50,685 nt of DNA from Cryobacterium sp. Its GTDB lineage: Bacteria; Actinomycetota; Actinomycetes; Actinomycetales; Microbacteriaceae. Under the pieces are notes generated by a model, which was given only the letters and a program-made list of their open reading frames with translations, made no database searches and had not been told where the DNA came from. Every line of letters begins with the position of its first letter. Within the stretch, counting starts at the first letter, position 1. The stretch is taken from positions 1 through 50,685 of the forward strand of contig JAHBSW010000014.1 of NCBI GenBank assembly GCA_019638935.1, in the 5' to 3' direction. The position numbers and the translations under genes were made by a program. Below are positions 26,463-35,337 of this stretch, piece after piece.

Positions 26463-26846
26463 ATGTCGACAACGCCCCCGCCTCCGCCGCAGAACCCCTA
26501 CGCCGCCTCCGCCCCGCAGCCGATGAACCCGGGCGATGAGAAGACGTTCTCGATCCTCACCCACATCCTGGGCATCTTCTTCAACTTCGTTCCCGCACTT
26601 ATCGCGTACATCGTGTTCCGCGACCGCGGACCGTTCATTCGCCAGCACACCGCGACCGCCCTGAACTTCCAGATCACCATCCTCATCGCCTATGCGGTGG
26701 GAGTGATCACGACCTTCCTCCTCATCGGCTTCCTCATCCTCATTGCGACCGGCATCCTCACCATCGTCTTCAGCATCATCGCGGCGGTCGCGGCGAACCG
26801 GGGCGAGTACTACACCTATCCGGTGGCATTCAAGTTCGTGAGCTAG
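26463..26846 (+). CDS. DUF4870 membrane protein (second of tandem pair)
   Basis: A 127-residue paralogue of the preceding protein, with a Pro-rich N-terminus (PPPPPQNPYAASAPQP), then FSILTHILGIFFNFVPALIAY, FRDRGPFIRQHTATALNFQ and two further hydrophobic helices. It appears to have its own leaderless promoter, so the pair need not be co-expressed. Function unknown. It converges with the DUF1345 gene across 22 bases. Confidence 0.85.
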   Translation: MSTTPPPPPQNPYAASAPQPMNPGDEKTFSILTHILGIFFNFVPALIAYIVFRDRGPFIRQHTATALNFQITILIAYAVGVITTFLLIGFLILIATGILTIVFSIIAAVAANRGEYYTYPVAFKFVS

Positions 26847-26868
26847 CAGGTTCCAGGCTCGCTGTTCG

Positions 26869-27585
26869 CTAGCCGGTCGCGAAACCACCGAGCAGCAGCG
26901 AGACCACCATGGCCACGATCACCGAGTTGAAGGTGAAGGCGAAAAGCACGTTGGTGCGCACGACGAACCACGCCTCGCGTGTGCGAATCGTCGCCGAAAC
27001 CGTCGCCGCCATCGTGGAGAGCAGGATGGCGAGCGTCAGATAGTCGCCGAATCGTGCATCGCCGTCAAGACCCATATCGATGTGTCGAGTGCCGTTCTCG
27101 GCTCCGCCGGCGTCGAGCCGCAGGTACTGCAGCGCGAACGAGTAGGCCATCAGCGCCCAGGAGCCGGCCACGCAGAGCAGCCCCAGACCGATATAGAGCA
27201 GATCGCTTCTATAGCCGACGTTCTGCGCGATGACGACGGTCACGAAGATGGCGACCAGCGCAGCAGTCAGCGTCCAGCTCGAGGCGCCCCCGTAGCCGAT
27301 GAGGGACGACCACCATCGCCGTTGGATCTCGTTCTCTCGTCGGGCACGCGAGCCGAGTGCCCGCGGTCCGTGGCGTGAGTATGCGACGTGGGTCCAACTC
27401 AGGTAGATCGCAACGAACGCCGGCCACGCCACCACGTAGACGTCGATCGCGAACGACAGCGTCGGCAGGCCGGCGAAGCCGCCGTCCGCCTGCGCGACCA
27501 GCAACGCCGCCCCCACTCCGATGAGGCCTGACATGAGAGAGCTCCAGTTGGCTCGCGCCATGTCGCTGAGGTGCCGGGTTGCCAT
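26869..27585 (-). CDS. DUF1345 membrane protein
   Basis: A 238-residue multi-pass membrane protein with about six hydrophobic helices. The pattern fits DUF1345: a central [10 protein letters not shown] segment and a C-terminal [17 protein letters not shown] helix. Function unknown. ATG 27585 is preferred over the overlapping GTG 27588 because GGAGG then lies six bases upstream. It overlaps the hemW stop and is co-transcribed with it. Confidence 0.75.
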   Translation of the reverse strand: MATRHLSDMARANWSSLMSGLIGVGAALLVAQADGGFAGLPTLSFAIDVYVVAWPAFVAIYLSWTHVAYSRHGPRALGSRARRENEIQRRWWSSLIGYGGASSWTLTAALVAIFVTVVIAQNVGYRSDLLYIGLGLLCVAGSWALMAYSFALQYLRLDAGGAENGTRHIDMGLDGDARFGDYLTLAILLSTMAATVSATIRTREAWFVVRTNVLFAFTFNSVIVAMVVSLLLGGFATG

Positions 27586-28889
27586 CACAATCCTCCCGTG
27601 TAGGTTTCAGCCCGCTCTGGCGGTGCTGTCTCTTCGCTGAGCAGCGCTCGCACCACCGCGTCGGCGAGCAGGCGGCCCCTCAGCGTGAGAACGACCGTAC
27701 CGCTGAGCGCCGCTGCGGGCTCGACCAGGCCATCGGCGAGAAGACCGGCCACCGCGGTGCGACCGGATGCTGTGAGCTCGCTCAGCGGCAGTCCCTCGCG
27801 GATGCGCACGGCCAGCAGCACCCGCTCCACCCGCCTGGTCTCCGCGTCCAGCGTCTCGCGGCCCGCCGCGGGCGAGTGTCCGGCCAGAATCCGCTCCGCA
27901 TAGGCGGCGGGATGCTTGACGTTCCACCAGCGCACACCGCCCACGTGGCTGTGCGCCCCCGGCCCCACGCCCCACCAATCCTGTCCCTGCCAGTAGGCGA
28001 GGTTGTGGCGGGAGCGAAAATCGCGGGCTTGTCCTGAGGAGGATGTGGAGCGTCCGTGCCGAAGGGACCAGTTGCTCACCTCGTACCAGTCGTAACCCGC
28101 TTCGGCGAGCACGGCATCCGCGAGCTCGTACTGCTCTGCGGCGAGGTCGTCGTCGGGTTCGGCGACCTCGCCGCGCCGGATCTGCCGCGCCAGCTTGGTG
28201 CCGTCCTCGACGATGAGCGAGTAGGCGCTCACGTGGTCGGGCTCGAGAGCGACCACGGCATCGAGCGATCGTCGCCAGTCGTCGACGCTCTCGCCGGGGG
28301 TGTTGTAGATCAGGTCGAGGCTCACGTCGAGACCTGCGTCTCGCGCCCAAGCGACCACCAGCGGCACACGCTCGGGATCATGCGTGCGTTCGAGGGTGGC
28401 GAGCACGTGCGGCACCGCTGACTGCATTCCGAAGCTCACACGGGTGAATCCTGCGGCCTTCAGTGCGTGCAGGTACGCGGCATCGACCGAATCGGGGTTC
28501 GCCTCGGTGGTGACCTCGGCGTTCGGCGCGAGCCCCCACATGTCTCGAACGATGCCGAGCATGGTGGAGAGGTCGTCCACCGGCAGGATCGTCGGGGTTC
28601 CACCCCCGAAGAACACAGTGGAGACGCGGCGCGACGGCAGGCCGGCCTGGGCGAAAACCTCGCGTGCGAACCGCACCTCCCGAATCGCCTGCCCGGCGAA
28701 GTCGCTGCGCGTCACGCCACGCAGCTCCTCAGCGGTGTAGGTGTTGAAGTCGCAGTATCCGCAGCGCACCCGGCAGAACGGCACGTGCAGGTAGACCCCC
28801 AAGCTGCGCTCCCCCGCGCCCTCGGCGACGGATGCCGGCAGCACGCCGTCGAGCGGCGCCGGGTCGGCGAGGGGCAGGGCGGAGGGCAT
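27585..28889 (-). CDS. hemW: HemW-type radical SAM protein (coproporphyrinogen III oxidase-like)
   Basis: A 434-residue radical SAM enzyme of the HemW group, now viewed as a heme chaperone rather than an oxidase. The cluster motif CxxxCxxC is CRVRCGYC in [30 protein letters not shown] and the C-terminal HemW domain ([21 protein letters not shown]) follow. Between YEVSNWS and SRHNLAYW it has extra residues ([17 protein letters not shown]) translated from an imperfect inverted repeat at 28031-28068. ATG 28889 has GAGAAT six bases upstream, indicating leaderless transcription. Confidence 0.9.
   Translation of the reverse strand: MPSALPLADPAPLDGVLPASVAEGAGERSLGVYLHVPFCRVRCGYCDFNTYTAEELRGVTRSDFAGQAIREVRFAREVFAQAGLPSRRVSTVFFGGGTPTILPVDDLSTMLGIVRDMWGLAPNAEVTTEANPDSVDAAYLHALKAAGFTRVSFGMQSAVPHVLATLERTHDPERVPLVVAWARDAGLDVSLDLIYNTPGESVDDWRRSLDAVVALEPDHVSAYSLIVEDGTKLARQIRRGEVAEPDDDLAAEQYELADAVLAEAGYDWYEVSNWSLRHGRSTSSSGQARDFRSRHNLAYWQGQDWWGVGPGAHSHVGGVRWWNVKHPAAYAERILAGHSPAAGRETLDAETRRVERVLLAVRIREGLPLSELTASGRTAVAGLLADGLVEPAAALSGTVVLTLRGRLLADAVVRALLSEETAPPERAETYTGGL
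28031..28068. repeat. Inverted repeat inserted in frame in hemW
   Basis: GTCCTGAGGAGGATG and CCGAAGGGAC form an imperfect palindrome (outer GTCC/GGAC-type arms). It lies within the coding sequence at a loop where HemW proteins normally have a short, variable segment. Confidence 0.55.
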
Positions 28890-28895
28890 TAGCCC

Positions 28896-28901
28896 ATTCT
28901 C
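28896..28901 (-). promoter_or_regulatory. -10 hexamer for leaderless hemW
   Basis: GAGAAT, six bases, then the hemW ATG at 28889. Confidence 0.45.
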
Positions 28902-28921
28902 GCGCGTCGCAACGAGATCGG

Positions 28922-28961
28922 GGTCCCGATACGCCGCCCGCGGCGGCTGCTCGACCGGCGG
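28922..28961. repeat. B-type hairpin repeat
   Basis: GGTCCCGATACG, inner stem CCGCC-CGC-GGCGG, CTGCTCGACCGGCGG. It lies upstream of hemW. Confidence 0.8.
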
Positions 28962-28966
28962 AAGGC

Positions 28967-29091
28967 CTAGCCCCGCGCGCCCAGCTGTGCGGCGTCGAGC
29001 GCGAACAGGTCGTCGGCGCCCGCAGGATGTGCACCGCCTTCCCCACATTGTTCGGCAGATCGCCTATCGGCCGTACTTCGGGCGGAGCCAT
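28967..29091 (-). other. Possible frameshifted small gene between the PaaG-like gene and hemW
   Basis: ATG 29091 follows AAGGGAGAGG at a normal spacing and opens MAPPEVRPIGDLPNNVGKAV. After about 22 codons that frame becomes low-complexity, while the neighbouring frame reads AHPAGADDLFALDAAQLGARG and stops at 28967, just before the B-type repeat. A single-base shift would join the two into a protein of about 41 residues. It may be a decayed small gene, a sequencing error, or chance. Confidence 0.25.
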
Positions 29092-29157
29092 TGCCTCTCC
29101 CTTCTGCGGGACACGGTGCCAGCAGCAACCGAGGTGCAGCTTGGTTCTCGCCCTCTG

Positions 29158-29931
29158 TCAGGTTCCGGTGAACCCCGGCTCGCGCTTCTGCTGGAACGCG
29201 AGGAAGCCGTCCTGGTAGTCGGCGGAGGTCGCGCGCAGGCGCTCCTGCTCGGCGTTCTCGACGGCGATCGAGTCCCAGAGACCGAGGCGCTCGTCGCGCA
29301 GGCGGGCGATCAGGGACTTGCTCGCCAGGAACGCCTGAGTGGCCCCGGATGCCGCTGCCGCCGCTTTCGAGCGGGTGAAGTCGAGCAGTTCGGCATCCTG
29401 AACCGCGCGCGAGAACAGCCCCGCCGCCACCGCCTCCGCACCCGACATGAGTTCACCCGTGTAGATCAGGTCGAGTGCCCGGTGCGCTCCCAGACGCTCG
29501 AAGAACAGGGCGTGGCCACCCGAATCGAGCAGCGCGCCCAGGTTCGCGAATGGAGAACCGAGCTTCGCGCCCTCAGCGACGTAGACCACATCCGTCGCAA
29601 TGAGCAGGCCGAGCCCGATGCCGAGGCACGCACCGTGGGCGGCTGCGAAGGTCGGCGCCGGGAAGTCGGCGAGCGAGCGCATCACGGGGCCGAACGAGTG
29701 CTGCAGGAACGCCAGCGCGTCATCCTTCGCCGGGTCGACCGCCGAGATGTCGCGGCCCGCGCAGAAAGCGCGACCCTCGCCGCGCAGCAGCAGGGCGCGG
29801 GGGGATGCCGCAGCTGCCTCGGCCAGCGCCGAGCCCAGTTCGGCGAGCGCCGCATCGTCGAGGGCGTTGAGCTTGTCGGGGACGTTGAGAACCACTTCTG
29901 CGACGTTGTTGGAGACGGTTAGTTCGATCAT
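29158..29931 (-). CDS. paaG: Enoyl-CoA hydratase/isomerase, PaaG-like
   Basis: A 257-residue crotonase-fold protein. The oxyanion-hole segments are FCAGRDISAVD and AHGACLGIGLGLLIATD. The segment GALLDSGGHALFFERLG carries the aspartate (DSGG) typical of PaaG, which isomerises the epoxide of phenylacetyl-CoA to oxepin-CoA, where hydratases have glutamate. Given its place next to paaABCDE, PaaG is the most likely identity; a generic isomerase cannot be excluded. It follows paaE with a 115-base gap that contains a B-type repeat. Confidence 0.75.
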   Translation of the reverse strand: MIELTVSNNVAEVVLNVPDKLNALDDAALAELGSALAEAAAASPRALLLRGEGRAFCAGRDISAVDPAKDDALAFLQHSFGPVMRSLADFPAPTFAAAHGACLGIGLGLLIATDVVYVAEGAKLGSPFANLGALLDSGGHALFFERLGAHRALDLIYTGELMSGAEAVAAGLFSRAVQDAELLDFTRSKAAAAASGATQAFLASKSLIARLRDERLGLWDSIAVENAEQERLRATSADYQDGFLAFQQKREPGFTGT

Positions 29932-29959
29932 CTTGTTCCCCTCGCGTTTCTTGTCGTGA

Positions 29960-30000
29960 GATCTCGGTACGCCCGGCTTCGCCGGGCTGCTCGATCAGCG
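29960..30000. repeat. B-type hairpin repeat (GATC variant)
   Basis: GATCTCGGTACG, inner stem CCCGGC-TTC-GCCGGG, CTGCTCGATCAGCG. Both outer arms have changed together (GATC with GATC) relative to the usual GGTC/GACC. Confidence 0.85.
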
Positions 30001-30046
30001 CTCGCCGGAGCAGCAGTACGCGGCCGTCGAGATCTTGGGATGCGCG

Positions 30047-31174
30047 CTACGCGTCATAGTTCACCGTCACCGCTTCCGAGGTCGGATGCGACTGGCAGGT
30101 GAGAACGTAGCCGCGCTCCAGCTCCTCCGGTTCGAGGGCGTAGTTCTCGTCCATCTCCACCGTGCCGTCGACGAGTTTCGCGCGGCAGGTGCCGCAGACA
30201 CCGCCCGCGCAGGCGAACGGCACATCCGACCGAACCCGCAGCGCCGCGTTGAGGATGGTCTCCCGAGAGTGCAGAGCGGTTGCGACCGACGCCGAGACCC
30301 CGTCGAGCGTGAAGTTGATCGTGTGCACGCCCTCGCGCTCGTCCACCACGACCGGTCGACCGTGAGAGCCTTCAGGCCGGTCGGGACGATCCGTCGTGAA
30401 CAGCTCGAACCGCACCTGCTCACGCGAAACCCCCGCATCCTCCAGGGTGTCCCGCACCAGCTGCACGAGCTCGAAGGGGCCACAGATGAACCACTCGTCC
30501 ACATCGTGCGGGCGCACCAGGTGCTCCAGGAACGTGCCCAAGCGATCAGCGTCGATGCGGCCCGAGAACGTGTCCGAGATGCGCCGCTCGCGCGTCAGCA
30601 CATGGAAGAGGGCGAACCGCGAGGGATGGCGATCCTTGAGCTCCGCCAATTCCTCGAGAAACATGACGTCCTGCGCCGTGCGGTTCGAGTAGACGAGGCT
30701 GAATCGCGTCGACGGCGACGCCGCCAGGATGGTGCGCGCAAGCGACATGACGGGGGTGACGCCCGAGCCGGCGACGATCGCCGCGTAGTGCCGCGAAGCA
30801 TCCGGAGCCACCGTCGTCGTGAACGTGCCCTGCGGACTCATGACGTCGATGACCGTCCCGGCCGTCAACGACTCGTTCGCCCAGGTCGAGAACTCCCCGC
30901 CCAGGTCGCGCTTGATCGCGACGCGAAGCTCGCCGGGCACGGGCGCCGCGCAGATCGAGTAGCTGCGCCGCAGCTCGCGGCCGCCCAGTTCCTTGCGCAG
31001 CGCGAGGTACTGGCCGGGAGCGTAGTCGTACTCCCCCGCGAGCTCGTCCGGAACCGCGAAGGTGACCTCGATCGAGTCCTCGGTGAGCTTGCGCACCTCG
31101 CGCACCGCAAGCGGGTGAAAGCGCGCGCGCTTGCGCACAGCCTGCGGCACGAGCGCCGCTCCATTCGTCACCAC
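30047..31174 (-). CDS. paaE: Phenylacetyl-CoA epoxidase reductase subunit PaaE
   Basis: Passes electrons from NADPH through FAD and a 2Fe-2S cluster to the PaaA oxygenase. The 375-residue protein has an N-terminal FAD domain (RRSYSICAAP), an NAD(P)-binding domain (AIVAGSGVTPVMSLARTIL) and a C-terminal plant-type ferredoxin domain with Cys ligands in FACAGGVCGTCRAKL and VLTCQSHP. The start is GTG at 31174 or 31171, overlapping or adjoining the paaD stop. It is the fifth gene of paaABCDE. Confidence 0.94.
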   Translation of the reverse strand: MVTNGAALVPQAVRKRARFHPLAVREVRKLTEDSIEVTFAVPDELAGEYDYAPGQYLALRKELGGRELRRSYSICAAPVPGELRVAIKRDLGGEFSTWANESLTAGTVIDVMSPQGTFTTTVAPDASRHYAAIVAGSGVTPVMSLARTILAASPSTRFSLVYSNRTAQDVMFLEELAELKDRHPSRFALFHVLTRERRISDTFSGRIDADRLGTFLEHLVRPHDVDEWFICGPFELVQLVRDTLEDAGVSREQVRFELFTTDRPDRPEGSHGRPVVVDEREGVHTINFTLDGVSASVATALHSRETILNAALRVRSDVPFACAGGVCGTCRAKLVDGTVEMDENYALEPEELERGYVLTCQSHPTSEAVTVNYDA

Positions 31175-31788
31175 TAGTGCACCTTGAAGTAGTCGAACGG
31201 CTCCTGGCACTCGCTGCACGAGTAGAGCGCCTTGCAACTCGTCGAACCGAAGCGCGAGAGCTCGCGCGTGTTGAGCGAGCCGCACTGCGGGCACTTCACC
31301 GACAGCGCCAATCTGATCGGGCCAGGCTGTCGCACGGAGCCCGTCGTGCGGATCGGCCCCAGCCCGCTGGCCCGGTGCCCACTGGCCGCCGCGTGTCCAT
31401 GAGGCGCGGCGATTCCGTACTCCTCGAGCTTGCGCTTGCCCTCCTCCGACATCCAGTCCGTCGTCCACGCCGGAGAGAGCACGAGTTCGACCACCGGTTC
31501 GCCATACCCGGCCGACTCAAGGGCGAGACGGATGTCGTCACGAATCGTCTCCATCGCCGGGCAGCCCGAATAGGTCGGCGTGATCGTCACGTGGGCGCGC
31601 CCCTCGACGACCGCTGCCGAGCGCAGCACGCCAAGATCCTCGATCGTCAGCACCGGCACCTCGGGGTCGAGCACGGTCGCCGCGACATCCCACACCCGGG
31701 CCGCAGCCTCGTCAGCGGGGCGCGGGCGCGCGTCGCGCTCGAGTATGCCGTTCGGGGCCACGGCGTTCACCACTGAACTCTTCACCAT
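31174..31788 (-). CDS. paaD: Phenylacetyl-CoA epoxidase assembly protein PaaD
   Basis: A 204-residue SufT/DUF59-type protein thought to help install the metal or cluster of the epoxidase complex. The N-terminal MIP18-like domain has LDPEVPVLTIEDLGVLR and TPTYSGCPAM with the conserved Cys. The C-terminal zinc-ribbon-like tail has two Cys pairs (CPQC, CSEC) plus SFGSTSCKALYSC-type residues. ATG 31788 overlaps the paaC stop by 7 bases. Confidence 0.93.
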   Translation of the reverse strand: MVKSSVVNAVAPNGILERDARPRPADEAAARVWDVAATVLDPEVPVLTIEDLGVLRSAAVVEGRAHVTITPTYSGCPAMETIRDDIRLALESAGYGEPVVELVLSPAWTTDWMSEEGKRKLEEYGIAAPHGHAAASGHRASGLGPIRTTGSVRQPGPIRLALSVKCPQCGSLNTRELSRFGSTSCKALYSCSECQEPFDYFKVH

Positions 31789-32597
31789 GTCGCCTCCGGA
31801 TGCGCGCGAGCCAGCACCTGCATCTCCGCGAGCAGCGGCCCCAGGAACTCGGTGTGCACGCCCCTGCGACCACCGCCGCGCGCGACGAAGCCCTGCGGCA
31901 CGTCGAGCTCTGCCTCGGCGAGCACTGCGCCCACCGCCCGGTCGAAGTCCTCGCGCAGGGTCGACGGCGGCACCGCCGCGTCGCCGAGCGACGTCACCAG
32001 CTCGTCGTCCTCGAACAGCTCCTCGACGTAGGGCCACATGACCCCGAGCCCCGCGATCATGCGGCGGCGCGACTCCTCGGTGCCGAGCGCGAGGCGCAGC
32101 ACCCACTGGGTGGCGTGGTCGCGATGGTAATCGACCTCTTTGACCGCCTTGGCGGCGATCGCCGCGAGCATGTCGTTCGACGACCCCGTCAAGCGTCGGT
32201 ACAGTTCGAACTGGAAGTGCGCCACGATGAACTGTCGCGCGATCGCGTGCGCGAAGTCGCCGTTCGGCTGCTCGACGAGCTGCACGTTCGTGAACTCGTG
32301 CTCGTCGCGGAAGTAGGCGAGGTCGTCCTCGGTCTTGTCCCAGGCGAGCGCGGCGTAGCTCAGGAACGAGCGCGCGTGGCCCAGCTGGTCGAGCGCGATG
32401 TTGCCGAGGGCGATGTCCTCCTCGAGCTCGGGTGCCCGCGCGATCCACCAGCCCAGCCGCTGGGCGAGCACGAGCGCGTCGTCGCCGAGCCGGAGTGCGT
32501 ACCTGGCCACGGCATCCGTCGGCTTCGAAGCCTGCGCCGTGATCTGCTCGGCGGTCAGCGCCTCGCCGACCGAGATCTTGAACGAGGTATCGCTCAC
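31782..32597 (-). CDS. paaC: Phenylacetyl-CoA epoxidase structural subunit PaaC
   Basis: A 271-residue ferritin-like subunit that pairs with PaaA and lacks a working diiron site in the family. Visible family segments are LGDDALVLAQRLGWWIARAPELEEDIALGNIALDQLGHAR (in parts) and VKEVDYHRDHATQWVLRL. GTG 32597 overlaps the paaB stop by 4 bases. Catalysis resides in PaaA; PaaC is needed for complex stability. Confidence 0.94.
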   Translation of the reverse strand: MSDTSFKISVGEALTAEQITAQASKPTDAVARYALRLGDDALVLAQRLGWWIARAPELEEDIALGNIALDQLGHARSFLSYAALAWDKTEDDLAYFRDEHEFTNVQLVEQPNGDFAHAIARQFIVAHFQFELYRRLTGSSNDMLAAIAAKAVKEVDYHRDHATQWVLRLALGTEESRRRMIAGLGVMWPYVEELFEDDELVTSLGDAAVPPSTLREDFDRAVGAVLAEAELDVPQGFVARGGGRRGVHTEFLGPLLAEMQVLARAHPEATW

Positions 32598-32938
32598 AGG
32601 TGCTTCACCCCCTCGCTCTCGGTGTAGTAGCTCGCGTGGCGGTACTCCTTGCCGCGCGGGCTCTCGAAGAAGGCGTCCTTCTCGTCGGGGTCGGATGCGG
32701 TGATCGCGCTCGACGGCACGACCCAGATCGACACGCCCTCGTTGCGCCGCGTGTAGAGGTCGCGCGCGTTGCGCACCGCCATCTCGGCGTCGGGGGCGTT
32801 GAGCGAACCCGCGTGCAGATGGGACAGGCCGCGCGACGAGCGCACGAACACCTCCCAGAGCGGCCAGACGTCGGCATCCTGCACAGTCGCGGTGTCGGTC
32901 ATTGTGTCGGTCGCAGCGGCGACGGGTTTCTTGCTCAC
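32594..32938 (-). CDS. paaB: Phenylacetyl-CoA epoxidase subunit PaaB
   Basis: A 114-residue bridging subunit of the PaaABCE complex. The family core [20 protein letters not shown] and [19 protein letters not shown] is intact. GTG 32938 overlaps the paaA stop by 4 bases; an internal ATG at 32902 would remove a 12-residue N-terminal extension. Translation is coupled with paaA and paaC. Confidence 0.94.
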   Translation of the reverse strand: MSKKPVAAATDTMTDTATVQDADVWPLWEVFVRSSRGLSHLHAGSLNAPDAEMAVRNARDLYTRRNEGVSIWVVPSSAITASDPDEKDAFFESPRGKEYRHASYYTESEGVKHL

Positions 32939-33942
32939 GAGGCGATCCTCTCGACGACGGATGCCTGCTGCCGGGCCGCATACGCCGCCGCGGCCTCGCG
33001 CACCCACGCGCCGTCCTCATGCGCCTGTCGCCGGCGCTCGAGGCGAATCGCGTTCGCCGGACCACGACCCTTCAGCACCTCGTAGAACTCGTCCCAGTCG
33101 AGGTCGCCGTAGTCGTAGTGTCCGCGCTCCTCGTTCCACCTGATGGCGGGGTCGGGCAGCGTGAGCCCGAGCACCTCCGCCTGCGGCACGATCATGTCGA
33201 CGAAGCGCTGACGCAGGTCGTCGTTGCTGAAGCGCTTGATGTTCCAGGCCATGCTCTGCGCGGAGTTCGGGGAATCGGCATCCGGCGGTCCGAACATCAT
33301 GAGCGCGGGCGCGTACCAGCGGTTGACCGACTCCTGCGCCATCGCCTTCTGCTCCGCGGTGCCGCGGCTCAGGTGCAGCAGAATCTCGAAGCCCTGCCTC
33401 TGGTGGAACGACTCCTCCTTGCAGATGCGCACCATCGCACGACCGTAGGGGCCGTAGGATGCGCGGCACAGCGGCACCTGGTTGCAGATCGCGGCGCCGT
33501 CGACGAGCCAGCCGATCGAGCCCATGTCGGCCCAGGTCGGGGTCGGGTAGTTGAAGATCGACGAGTACTTGGCTTTGCCGCTGATGAGGTCCTCGGTCAT
33601 CCTGTCGCGCCCGACACCGAGGGTCTGCGCGGCCGAGTAAAGGTAGAGGCCGTGACCGGCCTCATCCTGCACCTTCGCCATGAGGATCGCCTTGCGCTTG
33701 AGGCTCGGAGCGCGCGTGATCCAGTTGCCCTCGGGCTGCATGCCGATGATCTCGGAGTGCGCGTGCTGGGAGATCTGGCGGATGAGCGTCTTGCGGTAGG
33801 CATCCGGCATCCAGTCAGCAGGCTCGATGCGCTGGTCGGCGGCGATGAGCTCGTCGAAGCGAGCCTGGCCGGCGGAGTCGGATTCAGTCGTGACGGATGT
33901 GCCCATAGCGGATGCACGCGTATCGGATGCCTGGTGCGCCAT
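32935..33942 (-). CDS. paaA: Phenylacetyl-CoA epoxidase catalytic subunit PaaA
   Basis: Diiron monooxygenase that converts phenylacetyl-CoA to its 1,2-epoxide. The 335-residue protein carries ferritin-like iron-ligand motifs, including [17 protein letters not shown] and [18 protein letters not shown], and the substrate loop near [13 protein letters not shown] 33942 has AAGGTG six bases upstream; the in-frame ATG at 33957 lacks one. It is the first gene of paaABCDE, divergent from paaI, with a PaaR-type operator in the shared promoter region. Confidence 0.95.
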   Translation of the reverse strand: MAHQASDTRASAMGTSVTTESDSAGQARFDELIAADQRIEPADWMPDAYRKTLIRQISQHAHSEIIGMQPEGNWITRAPSLKRKAILMAKVQDEAGHGLYLYSAAQTLGVGRDRMTEDLISGKAKYSSIFNYPTPTWADMGSIGWLVDGAAICNQVPLCRASYGPYGRAMVRICKEESFHQRQGFEILLHLSRGTAEQKAMAQESVNRWYAPALMMFGPPDADSPNSAQSMAWNIKRFSNDDLRQRFVDMIVPQAEVLGLTLPDPAIRWNEERGHYDYGDLDWDEFYEVLKGRGPANAIRLERRRQAHEDGAWVREAAAAYAARQQASVVERIAS

Positions 33943-33985
33943 TGCTTTCACCTTCAATTGGTTGGCGGTCGCGTCGATACTAGCA

Positions 33986-34007
33986 ACTGACCGACCGTTC
34001 GTTTAGG
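33986..34007. promoter_or_regulatory. PaaR-type operator 1
   Basis: A 22-bp imperfect palindrome ACTGACCGACCG followed by TTCGTTTAGG, in the divergent paaA/paaI promoter. It matches the site before the paaF-like gene (39704-39725) at 19 of 22 positions by eye and fits the TetR-type PaaR operator pattern of Actinobacteria. Confidence 0.75.
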
Positions 34008-34046
34008 CTGTATTCAGGCTAACACCTCCCAGATTGGTGGTCAACG

Positions 34047-34502
34047 ATGAGCGGCACCTACGCGAACCCCGAATCGATGCTGCGCGCCGACCGCGCCTCG
34101 ACCGAGCTGCTCGGCATGTCGGTGATCGAGATGAGCGAGGGCCGCTCGGTGGTGACGATGCCCGTTCGCGGCGACATGCTCAACGGTCACGCGATCATCC
34201 ACGGTGGTCTCGTCTTCACCCTCGCCGACACGGCCTTCGCCTTCGCCTGCAACACCGAGGGCAGCGTGACGGTGTCGTCCGGCGCCGAGATCACCTTCTT
34301 CGCCCCCGCCCACGAGGGCGATGTGCTCACCGCGACCGCAACGCTGCGCTCGGCGCGCGGCCGCAGCGGAATCTACGATGTCGAGGTGCGCAACCAAGAC
34401 GGCCTCATCGCCGAGTTCCGCGGGCACTCGCGCACGGTTCCCGCCGAGCGGATGCAGAAGGCGCATCCCGCAGAGAGAACCAGCGGAGGTGGCGGGGCAT
34501 GA
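34047..34502 (+). CDS. paaI: Hydroxyphenylacetyl-CoA thioesterase PaaI
   Basis: A 151-residue hotdog-fold thioesterase that rescues CoA from dead-end phenylacetate pathway intermediates. Signature: LNGHAIIHGGLVFTLADTAFAFACN, containing the HGG motif and catalytic Asp. ATG 34047 follows GGTGG at six bases. It is divergent from paaA and overlaps paaR (ATGA). Confidence 0.92.
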   Translation: MSGTYANPESMLRADRASTELLGMSVIEMSEGRSVVTMPVRGDMLNGHAIIHGGLVFTLADTAFAFACNTEGSVTVSSGAEITFFAPAHEGDVLTATATLRSARGRSGIYDVEVRNQDGLIAEFRGHSRTVPAERMQKAHPAERTSGGGGA

Positions 34503-35104
34503 GCGTGACAAGCGCCGTCGACACCGCTGTTAAGTCCCGCGTCACCCATGATCAGGAGTCGATCCTGCTCGGCGCCGTGGAGGTCTTCAACCGTCACGGC
34601 TACGACGCGACCTCGATGGGACTGCTCGCCGAGAACCTAGGGATCACCAAGTCGGCGATCTACCACCACGTTCCCAGCAAGGAGTACCTGCTCGAGCTCG
34701 CGCTCGACCGCGCCCTCGGCGGACTCGAGGGCGTGCTCGCCGATCCGCTCGCCACGACCAGCCCCGCTGTGAGCCGCCTCGACTTCGTGCTGCGCGCCGC
34801 CACCGAGGTGCTCACCGACCGCCTGCCCTACGTGACGCTGCTGCTGCGACTGCGCGGCAACACCGAGCTCGAGCGTGCGGCGCTGGAGCGCCGCCGCACC
34901 TTCAACCGCGCCGTCGCCGAGCTCGTCGATGAGGCCCAGGCCGATGGCGCGATCCGCAGCGACGTCGACTCGCGGGCGATCACACGCCTGCTCTTCGGCA
35001 TGATCAACTCGGTCGTCGACTGGTACCGTCCCGATGGTCGCGTGAGCGCGGCGAAAGTCGCCGACGACATCGTCGCGGTCGCGTTCGGCGGCATCCGCAA
35101 CTGA
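34499..35104 (+). CDS. paaR: TetR-family regulator, probable PaaR
   Basis: A 201-residue TetR-type repressor. The HTH lies near residues 17-64 (VEVFNRHGYDATSMGLLAENLGITKSAIYHHVPSKEYLL in parts), followed by an all-helical ligand domain. Co-translation with paaI, position beside paaA, and two identical-type 22-bp operators at the two paa promoters support PaaR, which is known to respond to phenylacetyl-CoA. Direct evidence for the ligand is not in the sequence. Confidence 0.85.
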   Translation: MSVTSAVDTAVKSRVTHDQESILLGAVEVFNRHGYDATSMGLLAENLGITKSAIYHHVPSKEYLLELALDRALGGLEGVLADPLATTSPAVSRLDFVLRAATEVLTDRLPYVTLLLRLRGNTELERAALERRRTFNRAVAELVDEAQADGAIRSDVDSRAITRLLFGMINSVVDWYRPDGRVSAAKVADDIVAVAFGGIRN

Positions 35105-35326
35105 CTCGCTGGTCGGGTAGGCGCGCTACCCCGTCGGTCGACTAGTGCGTTACCCCGTCGGTCGAGTAGCCGCGAAGCGGCGTATCGAGACCACGGTCAC
35201 GGTTTCAGGCGGGGCGGTCTCGATACGCGCCCTGCGGGCGCTACTCGACCGGCGGGAGTGGAGTGCGGACGCTACGCGACCGGCGAGAGTGGGGTGCGGG
35301 CCTACTCGATCGGCGGGTGCGGCAGC
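35105..35326. repeat. Cluster of B-type hairpin repeats and tandem arm copies
   Basis: Between paaR and the DUF1801 gene lie a 24-bp tandem duplication (TACCCCGTCGGTCGA at 35127 and 35151), an inverted B repeat (35160-35192, inner CCGC-TTC-GCGG), a direct B repeat (35216-35255, inner CGCCC-TGC-GGGCG) and three 31-bp copies of its right arm starting at 35240, 35271 and 35302. Confidence 0.85.
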
Positions 35327-35332
35327 GATAAT
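35327..35332 (+). promoter_or_regulatory. -10 hexamer for leaderless DUF1801 gene
   Basis: GATAAT, five bases, then ATG 35338. Confidence 0.45.
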
Positions 35333-35337
35333 GGGGC

